From Cellulomonas sp. NTE-D12 (GTDB lineage: Bacteria > Actinomycetota > Actinomycetes > Actinomycetales > Cellulomonadaceae): 64,000 nt of DNA. Where the stretch lies: positions 3,224,001-3,288,000 of the forward strand of contig NZ_AP026442.1 in assembly GCF_027923705.1 (NCBI RefSeq), read 5' to 3'. Shown piece by piece: positions 10,676-18,331 of the stretch; the first letter of the stretch is position 1, and every line of letters starts with the position of its first letter. The position numbers were made by a program, and so were the translations under genes. The notes under the pieces are model-generated. The model did no database searches and had not been told where the DNA came from. It was given only the letters and a program-made list of their open reading frames with translations.

Positions 10676-12970
10676 TCACACGGGTGTGGTTCGGGACGGA
10701 TCGGACACCGCGGGCTCCAGCTCGGTCCGGTAGCGCGCGCCCAGGCTGACGGCGACCTCGTCGGCCGGTGCCGGACGGGCGATGTGGAAGCCCTGCGCCA
10801 GGTCGCAGCCCATCGCCCGGAGCGCCACCATCTGGGCCGCCGTCTCCACCCCCTCGGCGACCACCTGGAGGCCCGCGCTGTGCGCGGCGTGCACGGCGAG
10901 GGCGACCAGCTCGCGGGAGCCGACGTCGTCCAGCGCGATCAGGCTGCGGTCGATCTTCAGCGCGGAGGCGGGCAGGTTCCGCAGCTGGCCGATCGACGTG
11001 TACCCGGTGCCGAAGTCGTCGATGTGGATGCCGACACCGAGCCGGCGCAGCGTGGTCAGCTGGGCCTGCATCACCGGCGAGCTCAGCGGGACGGTCTCCG
11101 TCACCTCCAGCACCAGCCGCTCGGGAGCGATCCCGGCCGCGACACACGCGCCGACCACGTCGTCGACGATCATCGCGGACATCAGGTGCCGCCCGGAGAT
11201 GTTCACCGACATGTGCACGTGCGGGCGACCCTCGCGGTCCCACGCCGCGGCCTGAGCCGTGACCTCGTACAGCGCCCACCGCCCGATGTCGCAGATCAGC
11301 GAGCTCTTCTCGGCCAGCGGGATGAACTCGCTGGGCGGCAGCAGACCGTGGCCCGGTCGCTGCCACCGCGCCAGCGCCTCGTAGCCGACCACCGAGCCGC
11401 TGCTCAGCTCGAGCAGCGGCTGGTAGTGCATCACCAGCTCACCGGCGACCAGGGCGTGCCGGACGGCCGCCTCCGCGTCGGCGCGCTCGATCAGCTCCTT
11501 GCGCAGCTCCTCGCCGAACACCTGGACGCGCGCCCGGCCCTCGGCCTTCGCCTGGTACGCACCGGCGTCGGCCTCCCGCACCAGGTCGTCCGGGTCGACC
11601 ATCCCCTCGCGCGAGAAGGCGACGCCGACGGAGGCGGACAGCCACAGCGCCTGCGGCTGACCCTCGAGCCGGAGCGGCCGCTCCACCGCCGCGACGATGC
11701 GGCTGGCCATGTCGACCAGGGGGCGCTGGGACGGCACCGCGCGCACCAGCACGACGATCTCGTCGCCGCCGATGCGGCCGACGACGTCCTCGGGTCGCAC
11801 GACCTCGCGGATCCGGGCCACCACGGAGCGCAGCACCTCGTCGCCCACCACGTGGCCGAACGTGTCGTTCACCTGCTTGAAGTGGTCCAGGTCGACGTAC
11901 AGCAGCCCGACGGGCGCACCGGGACGGACGCCGGCGAGCGCCTTCTCCACCTCGGCGAGCGTGCTCGCCCGGTTCATCGCCCCGGTCAGCGCGTCGTGCG
12001 TCGCCTCGTGCGCCAGCCGGTCCAGGACCACGCCGCGCTCGGCCGCCGCCGTCCTGGCGTCGACCAGCGCCAGCTGGAGCCGTGCGACGGCCAGGGTGGT
12101 CAGCACGGCGTAACCGGCGATGAGCGGCCAGGTGTCGTACTCCCGGCCCCTCAGGTGCTCCACGGTCTCGATGCCGGGGGCGACGAGCAGCGCGCCGAGC
12201 AGGCCCACCACCCGCCACGTCGACATAGTGGCCGGGCCCTCGGCCGGTTGGGACACCGCCCCGGCGGACCGGTGCAGCGAGGCCGCACCGGCCAGCGCGT
12301 AGGACGTGAGCCAGAGGGCGTCCAGCCAGCGGTCGGCGGCCGACGCCGCGGCGCCGAGCAGCGTGTAGGCCACGTCGGCCGTCATCAGCGTCGCCAACGA
12401 GCCGAACAGGAGCAGGTAGGCGAAGGGCCGGTGGCCGCCTGCGACGAACAGCCGCGACGCCACCGCGAGCAGCAGCAGGTCGGCGAGCGGGTACGCCAGG
12501 GAGAGCAGGGCGGGGAACGTCGAGCCCTGCGCGGCGAGGGTCGGCGCGCCGACGACCACCCACGCGATCAGGCCCAGACTGACCACCACCACGCCGGAGT
12601 CGATCCAGCCCGCGCGGTCCCAGCCGGTCCGGCGGCACCGCGCGAGCAGCAGCAGGGACACGGCCAGCACCGGGTACGCGGAGAGGTAGACCCCGTCGGC
12701 CGGGGACGGGAACGGGTCGACGTGCTGGACGTCCTGGTACCAGGCGTACATGCCGTCGCCGACGATCAGCAGCAGCTGGCCCAGCGCGAGGACGTACCAG
12801 GCACGGTGGCAGCGCGACTGCCGCAGGGTCGCACCCAGCACGACGGCCCCCACCGACACCAGGCCGATCGCCTGGTACAGCACGTCCCGGGCGAGCACGG
12901 ACGGCACGAGGACCCAGGCCGTCGCCAACGTTGCGACGACCAGCAGGTAGCCCTTCCACCACCGGTCCAC
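10676..12970 (-). CDS. Membrane GGDEF-EAL protein (c-di-GMP turnover)
   Basis: The 764-residue protein has an N-terminal membrane region of about eight or nine helices (1-300), then a GGDEF domain, then an EAL domain. The cyclase motif reads GRIGGDEIVVL, so the fifth position is Ile rather than Phe. An RPED sequence five residues before GGDE matches the inhibitory I-site. The EAL domain is intact: YEALARW, SVNISGRHL, LEVTET, IDDFGTGYTS, LKIDRS and VAEGVET. It probably degrades c-di-GMP, and may also make it. Start GTG 12970. The gene stands alone. Confidence 0.93.
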   Translation of the reverse strand: MDRWWKGYLLVVATLATAWVLVPSVLARDVLYQAIGLVSVGAVVLGATLRQSRCHRAWYVLALGQLLLIVGDGMYAWYQDVQHVDPFPSPADGVYLSAYPVLAVSLLLLARCRRTGWDRAGWIDSGVVVVSLGLIAWVVVGAPTLAAQGSTFPALLSLAYPLADLLLLAVASRLFVAGGHRPFAYLLLFGSLATLMTADVAYTLLGAAASAADRWLDALWLTSYALAGAASLHRSAGAVSQPAEGPATMSTWRVVGLLGALLVAPGIETVEHLRGREYDTWPLIAGYAVLTTLAVARLQLALVDARTAAAERGVVLDRLAHEATHDALTGAMNRASTLAEVEKALAGVRPGAPVGLLYVDLDHFKQVNDTFGHVVGDEVLRSVVARIREVVRPEDVVGRIGGDEIVVLVRAVPSQRPLVDMASRIVAAVERPLRLEGQPQALWLSASVGVAFSREGMVDPDDLVREADAGAYQAKAEGRARVQVFGEELRKELIERADAEAAVRHALVAGELVMHYQPLLELSSGSVVGYEALARWQRPGHGLLPPSEFIPLAEKSSLICDIGRWALYEVTAQAAAWDREGRPHVHMSVNISGRHLMSAMIVDDVVGACVAAGIAPERLVLEVTETVPLSSPVMQAQLTTLRRLGVGIHIDDFGTGYTSIGQLRNLPASALKIDRSLIALDDVGSRELVALAVHAAHSAGLQVVAEGVETAAQMVALRAMGCDLAQGFHIARPAPADEVAVSLGARYRTELEPAVSDPSRTTPV

Positions 12971-13090
12971 GTCCAGAAGATCGGCCTCACGGGCAAGCAG
13001 GTGAACAGTTGTCCAGGTGAGGTTCGCCCGCGGGGCCGGAGTTCACCCGGTCCGCCGTGGACGGTCGGAGTCCGAATGATGAGACGTCGG

Positions 13091-13120
13091 TTTCACGAGC
13101 CGGGACGGTGCCCGTAGGCT
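13091..13120 (+). promoter_or_regulatory. Predicted promoter of the metYX leader
   Basis: TTTCAC (13091-13096) and TAGGCT (13115-13120) are 18 bp apart, matching the -35/-10 spacing of an actinobacterial primary sigma promoter. The -10 ends 7 nt before an ATG, so transcription is predicted to start at or next to that ATG (leaderless). Confidence 0.55.
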
Positions 13121-13127
13121 CCCTGCC

Positions 13128-13151
13128 ATGTCCCGCCGAATGTGTCGCTGA
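13128..13151 (+). CDS. Leader peptide MSRRMCR, candidate Met/Cys attenuator
   Basis: Eight codons (Met-Ser-Arg-Arg-Met-Cys-Arg-stop) begin 7 nt after a -10 element and end 183 nt before metY. Cys and an internal Met are rare residues, and they directly precede the stop. The codons CGA-ATG-TGT-CGC form the left arm of a hairpin. Short Cys-rich leaderless frames upstream of sulfur genes are known to act as cysteine-responsive attenuators in mycobacteria. That this frame works the same way for metYX is inference from position, content and structure. Confidence 0.55.
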   Translation: MSRRMCR

Positions 13152-13165
13152 CCAGCGCACGTTCG
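13137..13165 (+). promoter_or_regulatory. Hairpin overlapping the leader-peptide codons
   Basis: CGAATGTGTCGCT (13137-13149) pairs with AGCGCACGTTCG (13154-13165), giving about 12 base pairs with one bulged T, one G-U pair and a GACC loop. The left arm is the Arg-Met-Cys-Arg codons plus the first base of the stop codon. A ribosome on the frame must open this hairpin, so translation state and RNA folding are linked. Confidence 0.6.
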
Positions 13166-13254
13166 GCTGTGCCCGCGGGCCGGTCGCGCCCCCTCTGGGA
13201 CGCTCCCCCGCCTCGAGCCTCGGCTCGCACGTGCGCCACACCCCCGAGCACCAC

Positions 13255-13290
13255 CCCGGGACGGTCGTCGGCTGCACTCCCTGTCCCGGG
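13255..13290 (+). promoter_or_regulatory. Second leader hairpin, possible terminator or sequestering stem
   Basis: CCCGGGAC (13255-13262) and GTCCCGGG (13283-13290) form a perfect 8-bp stem with a 20-nt loop, about 45 nt before metY. No U-tract follows, so if it stops transcription it would be Rho-assisted or act by blocking translation. A smaller stem (CGAGC/GCTCG, 13214-13227) lies between this and the leader peptide. Confidence 0.4.
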
Positions 13291-13334
13291 TCGCCCACCC
13301 ACCCGCAGGACCGAGAGCAGGAGCGAGCACGACG

Positions 13335-14654
13335 ATGAGCAACGAGAGCTGGAACTTCGAGACCCGCCAGATCCATGCCGGCCAGGTGCCGGACCCGACG
13401 ACGGGCGCCCGCGCCCTGCCGATCTACCAGACCACGTCCTACGTGTTCGACTCGGCGCAGCAGGCCGCCGACCGGTTCGCGCTCAAGGAGCTCGGACCGA
13501 TCTACACCCGCATCGGCAACCCGACCCAGGAGGTCGTGGAGAACCGGGTCGCCTCGCTCGAGGGCGGTGTCGGCGCCCTGCTGGTCGCGTCCGGCCAGGC
13601 TGCCGAGACGTTCGCGATCCTCAACATCGCGGAGGCCGGTGACCACGTGGTGGCCAGCCCGTCGCTGTACGGCGGCACGTACAACCTGCTGCACTACACG
13701 CTGGCCAAGCTGGGCATCGAGACGACGTTCGTCGACGACCCGCACGACCCCGAGTCGTGGCGCGCGGCGATCCGCCCCAACACCAAGCTCTTCTACGCCG
13801 AGACGATCCCCAACCCGAAGTCCGACGTGCTGGACATCGAGACGGTGGCCGGTGTGGCCCACGAGTACGGCGTCCCGCTGATCGTGGACAACACCGTCGG
13901 CACGCCGTACCTGATCAACCCGCTCCAGTGGGGCGCCGACGTCGTCGTGCACTCGGCCACCAAGTACCTGGGCGGGCACGGCTCGGCCATCGGCGGCGTG
14001 ATCGTCGACGGCGGGTCCTTCGACTATGCGCAGCACCCCGAGCGGTTCCCGAACTACAACACCCCGGACCCGTCGTACAACGGCCTGGTGTTCGCCCGCG
14101 ACCTCGGCGTCGGTGGCGCGTTCGGCGTCAACCTCTCCTACATCCTCAAGGCCCGCGTGCAGCTGCTGCGCGACCTCGGCTCGGCGGTCAGCCCGTTCAA
14201 CGCCTTCCTCATCGCGCAGGGCATCGAGACGCTCTCGCTGCGCGTGGAGCGGCACGTGGCCAACGCCCAGAAGGTCGCCGAGTGGCTCGAGGCCCGCGAG
14301 GACGTGCTGGGCGTGCACTACGCCGGGCTCGAGTCCTCGCCGTGGCACGCGAACCAGCTGAAGTACGCGCCGCGCGGTGCCGGTGCGGTGCTGGCGTTCG
14401 AGATCGAGGGCGGTGCCGAGGCCGGCAAGGCGTTCGTCTCCGCGCTGGAGCTGCACTCGAACGTGGCGAACATCGGTGACGTGCGGTCGCTGGTGATCCA
14501 CCCGGCGTCGACGACGCACAGCCAGCTGACGCCCGAGGAGCAGGCGCTGTCCGGCGTGACGCCCGGCCTGGTCCGGCTCGCCGTCGGGATCGAGCACATC
14601 GACGACATCCTGGCCGACCTCGAGGCGGGCTTCCGCGCGGCGAAGGGCGCCTGA
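13335..14654 (+). CDS. metY: O-acetylhomoserine sulfhydrylase
   Basis: MetY makes homocysteine from O-acetylhomoserine and sulfide with PLP, in cytoplasmic methionine synthesis. The 439-residue product is a Cys/Met-metabolism PLP enzyme: it starts with FETRQIHAGQVPDP, has YETIPNPKSDVLDIE and the PLP-lysine segment HSATKYLGGHGSAIGG. Length matches the OAH sulfhydrylase branch, which is longer than cystathionine synthases. It is followed 4 bp later by metX, so the operon makes and then uses O-acetylhomoserine. The long leader suggests attenuation control. Confidence 0.95.
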   Translation: MSNESWNFETRQIHAGQVPDPTTGARALPIYQTTSYVFDSAQQAADRFALKELGPIYTRIGNPTQEVVENRVASLEGGVGALLVASGQAAETFAILNIAEAGDHVVASPSLYGGTYNLLHYTLAKLGIETTFVDDPHDPESWRAAIRPNTKLFYAETIPNPKSDVLDIETVAGVAHEYGVPLIVDNTVGTPYLINPLQWGADVVVHSATKYLGGHGSAIGGVIVDGGSFDYAQHPERFPNYNTPDPSYNGLVFARDLGVGGAFGVNLSYILKARVQLLRDLGSAVSPFNAFLIAQGIETLSLRVERHVANAQKVAEWLEAREDVLGVHYAGLESSPWHANQLKYAPRGAGAVLAFEIEGGAEAGKAFVSALELHSNVANIGDVRSLVIHPASTTHSQLTPEEQALSGVTPGLVRLAVGIEHIDDILADLEAGFRAAKGA

Positions 14655-14658
14655 CCTC

Positions 14659-15891
14659 ATGTGTGCCGACACGCCTCGCCCGTCCGCCGACCGTGCCCAC
14701 CGGTCGGCGGGCGGGCGGGCGTCGTCCACCAGCCGGATCCCCCCGGCGCTGCGCCCGCCGGTGCGCGCGACGGCCGCCTGGCGAGAGGGTGACCCGGTCG
14801 GCAACCGCCGGTTCGCCGACCTCGGTCCGTTCGCGCTCGAGTCGGGTGGCCGGCTCCCGGCCGTCCGGCTCGCCTACGAGACGTGGGGCACCCTGTCGCC
14901 GTCGGGCGACAACGCGGTGCTGGTGCTGCACGCGCTGACCGGCGACTCCCACGTCACCGGCCCGGCCGGCCCCGGTCACCCGACCGAGGGCTGGTGGTCC
15001 TCCCTGATCGGCCCCGGTGCCCCGATCGACACCGACCGGTACTTCGTCGTCGCGCCCAACGTGCTGGGCGGGTGCCAGGGCTCAACGGGTCCGGCATCGC
15101 TCGCGCCCGACGGCCGGCCGTGGGGCAGCCGGTTCCCGCTGCTCACCGTCCGCGACCAGGTCGCCGCCGAGGTGCGGCTCGCCGACCTGCTCGGCATCGA
15201 CCAGTGGGCCCTGGTGATCGGCGGCTCGATGGGCGGTCACCGGGCGCTCGAGTGGGCCGTGTCCGCGCGCGAGCGTGTGGCAGCCGTCGCGGCGATCGCC
15301 ACCTGCGCCCAGACCTCCGGCGACCAGATCGCCGGCTTCCACACCCAGCTCGCGGCGATCACCGCCGACCCGGGGTACCGCGGCGGCGACTACTACGACG
15401 CGCCCGACGGTGCCGGCCCGCACGTCGGCCTGGGCATCGCCCGGCAGATCGCGCACCAGACCTACCGGTCGGCGCAGGAGCTCGACGAGCGGTTCGGGCG
15501 GATCCCGCAGGGCGGTGAGGAGCCGCTCGAGGGCGGCCGGTTCGCCGTCCAGTCGTACCTCGACCACCACGGCGACAAGCTGGCGCGGCGGTTCGACGCG
15601 AACACCTACGTGACGCTGACCCGCACGATGATCACCCACGACCTCGGCCGCGACCGGGGCGGGGTCGAGGCGGCCCTCGCCGGCGTGACCGCGCGTGCCC
15701 TGGTGGTGGCCGTCGACTCCGACCGCCTGTTCACACCGGCGCAGTCCGAGCGGATCGCCGCCGGAATCCGCGGTGCCGGCCCGGTGCGGTACGTCCGCTC
15801 CGAGTACGGGCACGACGGATTCCTCATCGAGGAGGACCAGGTCGGCGCGCTCGTCGCGGACTTCCTCGGCGACGACGTCCGCGTGCGCTGA
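14659..15891 (+). CDS. metX: Homoserine O-acetyltransferase
   Basis: MetX acetylates homoserine with acetyl-CoA, supplying MetY. The 410-residue alpha/beta-hydrolase-fold enzyme has the nucleophile elbow GGSMGGHRALEW, the acid in VAVDSDRLF and the histidine in SEYGHDGFL. About 45 poorly conserved residues precede the conserved start GNRRFADLGPFALESGG, so a later start is possible, but ATG 14659 lies 4 bp after metY as in coupled genes. The product could be a succinyltransferase in some lineages; pairing with metY favours acetyl. Confidence 0.94.
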   Translation: MCADTPRPSADRAHRSAGGRASSTSRIPPALRPPVRATAAWREGDPVGNRRFADLGPFALESGGRLPAVRLAYETWGTLSPSGDNAVLVLHALTGDSHVTGPAGPGHPTEGWWSSLIGPGAPIDTDRYFVVAPNVLGGCQGSTGPASLAPDGRPWGSRFPLLTVRDQVAAEVRLADLLGIDQWALVIGGSMGGHRALEWAVSARERVAAVAAIATCAQTSGDQIAGFHTQLAAITADPGYRGGDYYDAPDGAGPHVGLGIARQIAHQTYRSAQELDERFGRIPQGGEEPLEGGRFAVQSYLDHHGDKLARRFDANTYVTLTRTMITHDLGRDRGGVEAALAGVTARALVVAVDSDRLFTPAQSERIAAGIRGAGPVRYVRSEYGHDGFLIEEDQVGALVADFLGDDVRVR

Positions 15892-16080
15892 CCCGGACCG
15901 CCGCGCGAGACGGCAGCCTCACACCGGCCCCGAGGCCGACTCGGACCCGCGCCCGGTCGCAGCCCGTCCCCGTCCCGGACCCGCCCGCGGTCCTGTCCGG
16001 GACCCGGTCGTGGCCTTGTGCCGGTCGCGGTCTTGTCCGGGTCCCGGTCGCGGCCTTGTCGCGGCGTCGTCCCAGTCCCG
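15892..16080. other. Intergenic DNA with degenerate 17-23 bp repeats
   Basis: The first part of the 454-bp convergent gap between metX and the ABC exporter. From about 15,980 it consists of imperfect repeats built on CGGTCGCGGYCTTGTC, with units of 17-23 bp. No coding region is convincing. The palindrome and 16-bp array that follow are listed separately. Confidence 0.5.
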
Positions 16081-16090
16081 GAGAGACATA

Positions 16091-16140
16091 TCGCGGTGTA
16101 CGCCCGATGTACGTACGCCGGGCGTACACCGCGAAAACAC
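16091..16140 (+). repeat. Dispersed palindromic element, copy 1
   Basis: TCGCGGTGTACGCCCG (16091-16106) and its exact reverse complement (16119-16134) form a perfect 16-bp stem around a 12-nt loop that contains the palindrome GTACGTAC. AAACAC follows. A second copy of the whole ~50-nt unit lies in opposite orientation at 25061-25106. The first copy is in a convergent gap, the second in a divergent one, so neither terminator nor promoter alone explains both. Confidence 0.75.
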
Positions 16141-16164
16141 AGGCAGGCCCCCCGCGTCCGCCGG

Positions 16165-16292
16165 CCCTCGCAGGTCTCGGCCGCCGCACGGGTCGGCCGT
16201 CGCAGGTCTCGGCCGTCGCACGTGCCTGCCGTCGCACGTGCCTGCCGTCGCCCGTCCCTGCGGTCGCACCTCCCTGCCGTCGCACACCGCGG
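16165..16292. repeat. Eight tandem 16-bp repeats
   Basis: Eight head-to-tail 16-mers run without a gap. Two unit types alternate at first (CCGTCGCAGGTCTCGG-like), then CCGTCGCACGTGCCTG-like units follow, two of them identical (16213-16244). The array starts 25 bp after the palindromic element and ends 54 bp before the exporter stop codon. It has no spacers, so it is a minisatellite, not a CRISPR. Confidence 0.8.
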
Positions 16293-16345
16293 CCGGCCCG
16301 CGTTCGCGCCATCGCGCGGCCGGACCGTCGCCGGCCCGGGCGGGA

Positions 16346-18331
16346 TCAGGCGTCCGCCTCCACCGCCGCCCCCGCGAACTGCGACTGGTACAGCCGGTAG
16401 TACGCGCCCATGGCGGTGATCAGCTCGTCGTGCGTGCCCTGCTCGACGATCGCGCCGTGCTCCATCACCAGGATCAGGTCGGCGTCGCGGATGGTGGACA
16501 GGCGGTGGGCGATGACGAACGACGTCCGCCCCTCGCGCAGCGTGGCCATCGCCCGCTGCAGCAGCCGCTCGGTGCGGGTGTCCACCGAGGACGTGGCCTC
16601 GTCGAGGATCAGCACCGACGGCTGCGCGACGAACGCCCGCGCGATCGTCAGCAGCTGCTTCTCCCCTGCCGACAGGTTGGCGGCGTCCTCCTCGAGCACC
16701 GTGTCGTACCCGTGCGGCAGCGAGTGCACGAACCGGTCGACGTACGTCGCCCGCGCGGCCTCCAGCACCTCCTCGTCGGTGGCGGACTGCCGCCCGTACC
16801 GGATGTTCTCGGTGATGGTGCCGGCGAACAGCCACGGGTCCTGCAGCACCATGCCGGTGCGTGCGCGGGCGTCGTGCCTGGTCAGCGTGGCGATGTCCTG
16901 GCCGTTGACCAGGATCCGGCCGCCGTCCAGCTCGTAGAACCGCATCAGCAGGTTCACCAGCGTCGTCTTGCCGGCACCGGTCGGACCGACGATGGCGACC
17001 GTCTGGCCGGGGTGCACGGTGAACGACAGGTCCTCGATCAGCGGCTGGTCGGGGCTGTAGGAGAAGTGCACGTGCTCGAACTCGATGGTGCCGTCACCGT
17101 CCGCCGGTGCCGGAGCGGGGATGGTGTCGGGGCTCTGCTCGTCCTCGTCGAGCAGCTGGAACACGCGCTCGGCGGAGGCCGTGCCGGACTGCACCACCGC
17201 GGCCATACCACCCAGCTGGGACAGCGGCTGGCTGAACATCTGCGCGTACTGGATGAACGCCTGCACGCTGCCGAGGCGCATCGACCCGTTGGCGACCATC
17301 AGCCCGCCGAGCACCGCGATGCCGACGTACGTCAGGTTGCCGACGAACGACATCCCCGGCCAGATGATCCCTGAGAGGAACTGCGCCGAGAACGACGCCT
17401 GGTACAGCTCCTCGTTCTCCGCCCGGAACCGCTGCTGGAACTCGGCGCGGCGGCCGAACACCTTGACCAGCGCGTGTCCGGAGAACGACTCCTCGACGCG
17501 GGCGTTGAGGCGACCCACCTTGCGCCACTGGATGCCGAACGCCTTCTGCGACTTCGGCCCGATGATCCCGAAGATCACGCCCATCAACGGCAGGGACACC
17601 AGGGCGACCAGCGCCAGCTTCCAGCTGATCGAGAACATCATGACCAGCACGCCGATCACGGTCAGCACCGAGGTCAGCGCACCGGACAGCGACTGCTGCA
17701 TGGTCTGCGTGATGTTGTCGATGTCGTTGGTGACGCGGGAGATCAGCTCGCCACGCTGCACGCGGTCGAAGTACGCCAGCGGCAGCCGGCTGATCTTCTC
17801 CTCGACCTGCTCGCGCAGCCGCCACATCGCCCGGACCATCACCACGTTGATGACGAAGCCCTGGCCCCAGGTCAGCAGCGCACCCGCCAGGTACAGCGCC
17901 AGCACCGTCAGCAGCAGCCGGCCGAGCCGGTCGAAGTCCACGCCCGCACCCGGCACCAGGTGGTCCATCGCCGCCACCATCGCGGCCAACCGGTCCTGAC
18001 CCTGCGCGTGCAGACCCGCCACCGCCTGGGCCTGCGTCATGCCGGGCGGCAGCAGCCGGGACACGAAGCCGGTGAACACCACGTCGGTCGCCCGGCCGAG
18101 CACCCGCGGTGCGAGCACCGTCAGCACCACGCCGGCCGCACCCATCAGCGTGACGGCGACCAGGGCGACCTTGTACGGGGCCAGCAGCCCCAGCATGCGG
18201 GTGAAGGACTCCTTGAAGTGGTCCGCCTTGCCCGGCGCGACGGCGGCGCCGAACGTGTCGGACGCGAGCCTGGCCTGCTCACCGAGCTCGATCTCGAGCT
18301 TCTCGTCCTCGGTCAACGTCTGGTCGCTCAT
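16346..18331 (-). CDS. ABC exporter half-transporter, consensus-site subunit
   Basis: One half of a heterodimeric type IV (MsbA/TM287-288-like) exporter in the cytoplasmic membrane. The 661-residue product has an N-terminal cytoplasmic extension of about 45 residues, six helices with an inserted segment after the first, and an ATPase domain. That domain has Walker A GPTGAGKTTL, signature LSAGEKQLLTIARAF and Walker B VLILDEATSSVD with an intact catalytic Glu. Its ATG overlaps the stop of the partner gene as ATGA, so the subunits are coupled. Substrate cannot be read from sequence; drugs, peptides or lipids are possible. Confidence 0.9.
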   Translation of the reverse strand: MSDQTLTEDEKLEIELGEQARLASDTFGAAVAPGKADHFKESFTRMLGLLAPYKVALVAVTLMGAAGVVLTVLAPRVLGRATDVVFTGFVSRLLPPGMTQAQAVAGLHAQGQDRLAAMVAAMDHLVPGAGVDFDRLGRLLLTVLALYLAGALLTWGQGFVINVVMVRAMWRLREQVEEKISRLPLAYFDRVQRGELISRVTNDIDNITQTMQQSLSGALTSVLTVIGVLVMMFSISWKLALVALVSLPLMGVIFGIIGPKSQKAFGIQWRKVGRLNARVEESFSGHALVKVFGRRAEFQQRFRAENEELYQASFSAQFLSGIIWPGMSFVGNLTYVGIAVLGGLMVANGSMRLGSVQAFIQYAQMFSQPLSQLGGMAAVVQSGTASAERVFQLLDEDEQSPDTIPAPAPADGDGTIEFEHVHFSYSPDQPLIEDLSFTVHPGQTVAIVGPTGAGKTTLVNLLMRFYELDGGRILVNGQDIATLTRHDARARTGMVLQDPWLFAGTITENIRYGRQSATDEEVLEAARATYVDRFVHSLPHGYDTVLEEDAANLSAGEKQLLTIARAFVAQPSVLILDEATSSVDTRTERLLQRAMATLREGRTSFVIAHRLSTIRDADLILVMEHGAIVEQGTHDELITAMGAYYRLYQSQFAGAAVEADA

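Larger units (their letters stand above)
12971..13334. other. 364-bp divergent region: metYX leader
   Basis: This gap separates the GGDEF-EAL gene from metY. Its right half carries a promoter, a 7-residue leaderless reading frame and three inverted repeats, annotated separately. The left part (12971-13090) shows nothing recognisable beyond space for the promoter of the leftward gene. No SAM riboswitch (SAM-I, SAM-II or SAM-IV core) could be recognised. Confidence 0.6.

Noticed and set aside
13128..13334. SAM riboswitch (SAM-I, SAM-II or SAM-IV) upstream of metY
   Set aside because: The characteristic core sequences and pseudoknot pairings could not be located, whereas a short Met-Cys reading frame with a hairpin is clear.
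16091..16140. Intrinsic terminator for metX
   Set aside because: The palindrome is followed by A-rich sequence on the plus strand and no T-tract, and its second copy lies in a divergent gap where no terminator is needed.
16165..16292. Possible CRISPR array
   Set aside because: The eight 16-bp units are directly adjacent without spacers, and there are no cas genes. The 14-bp array at 54111-54180 is rejected for the same reason.
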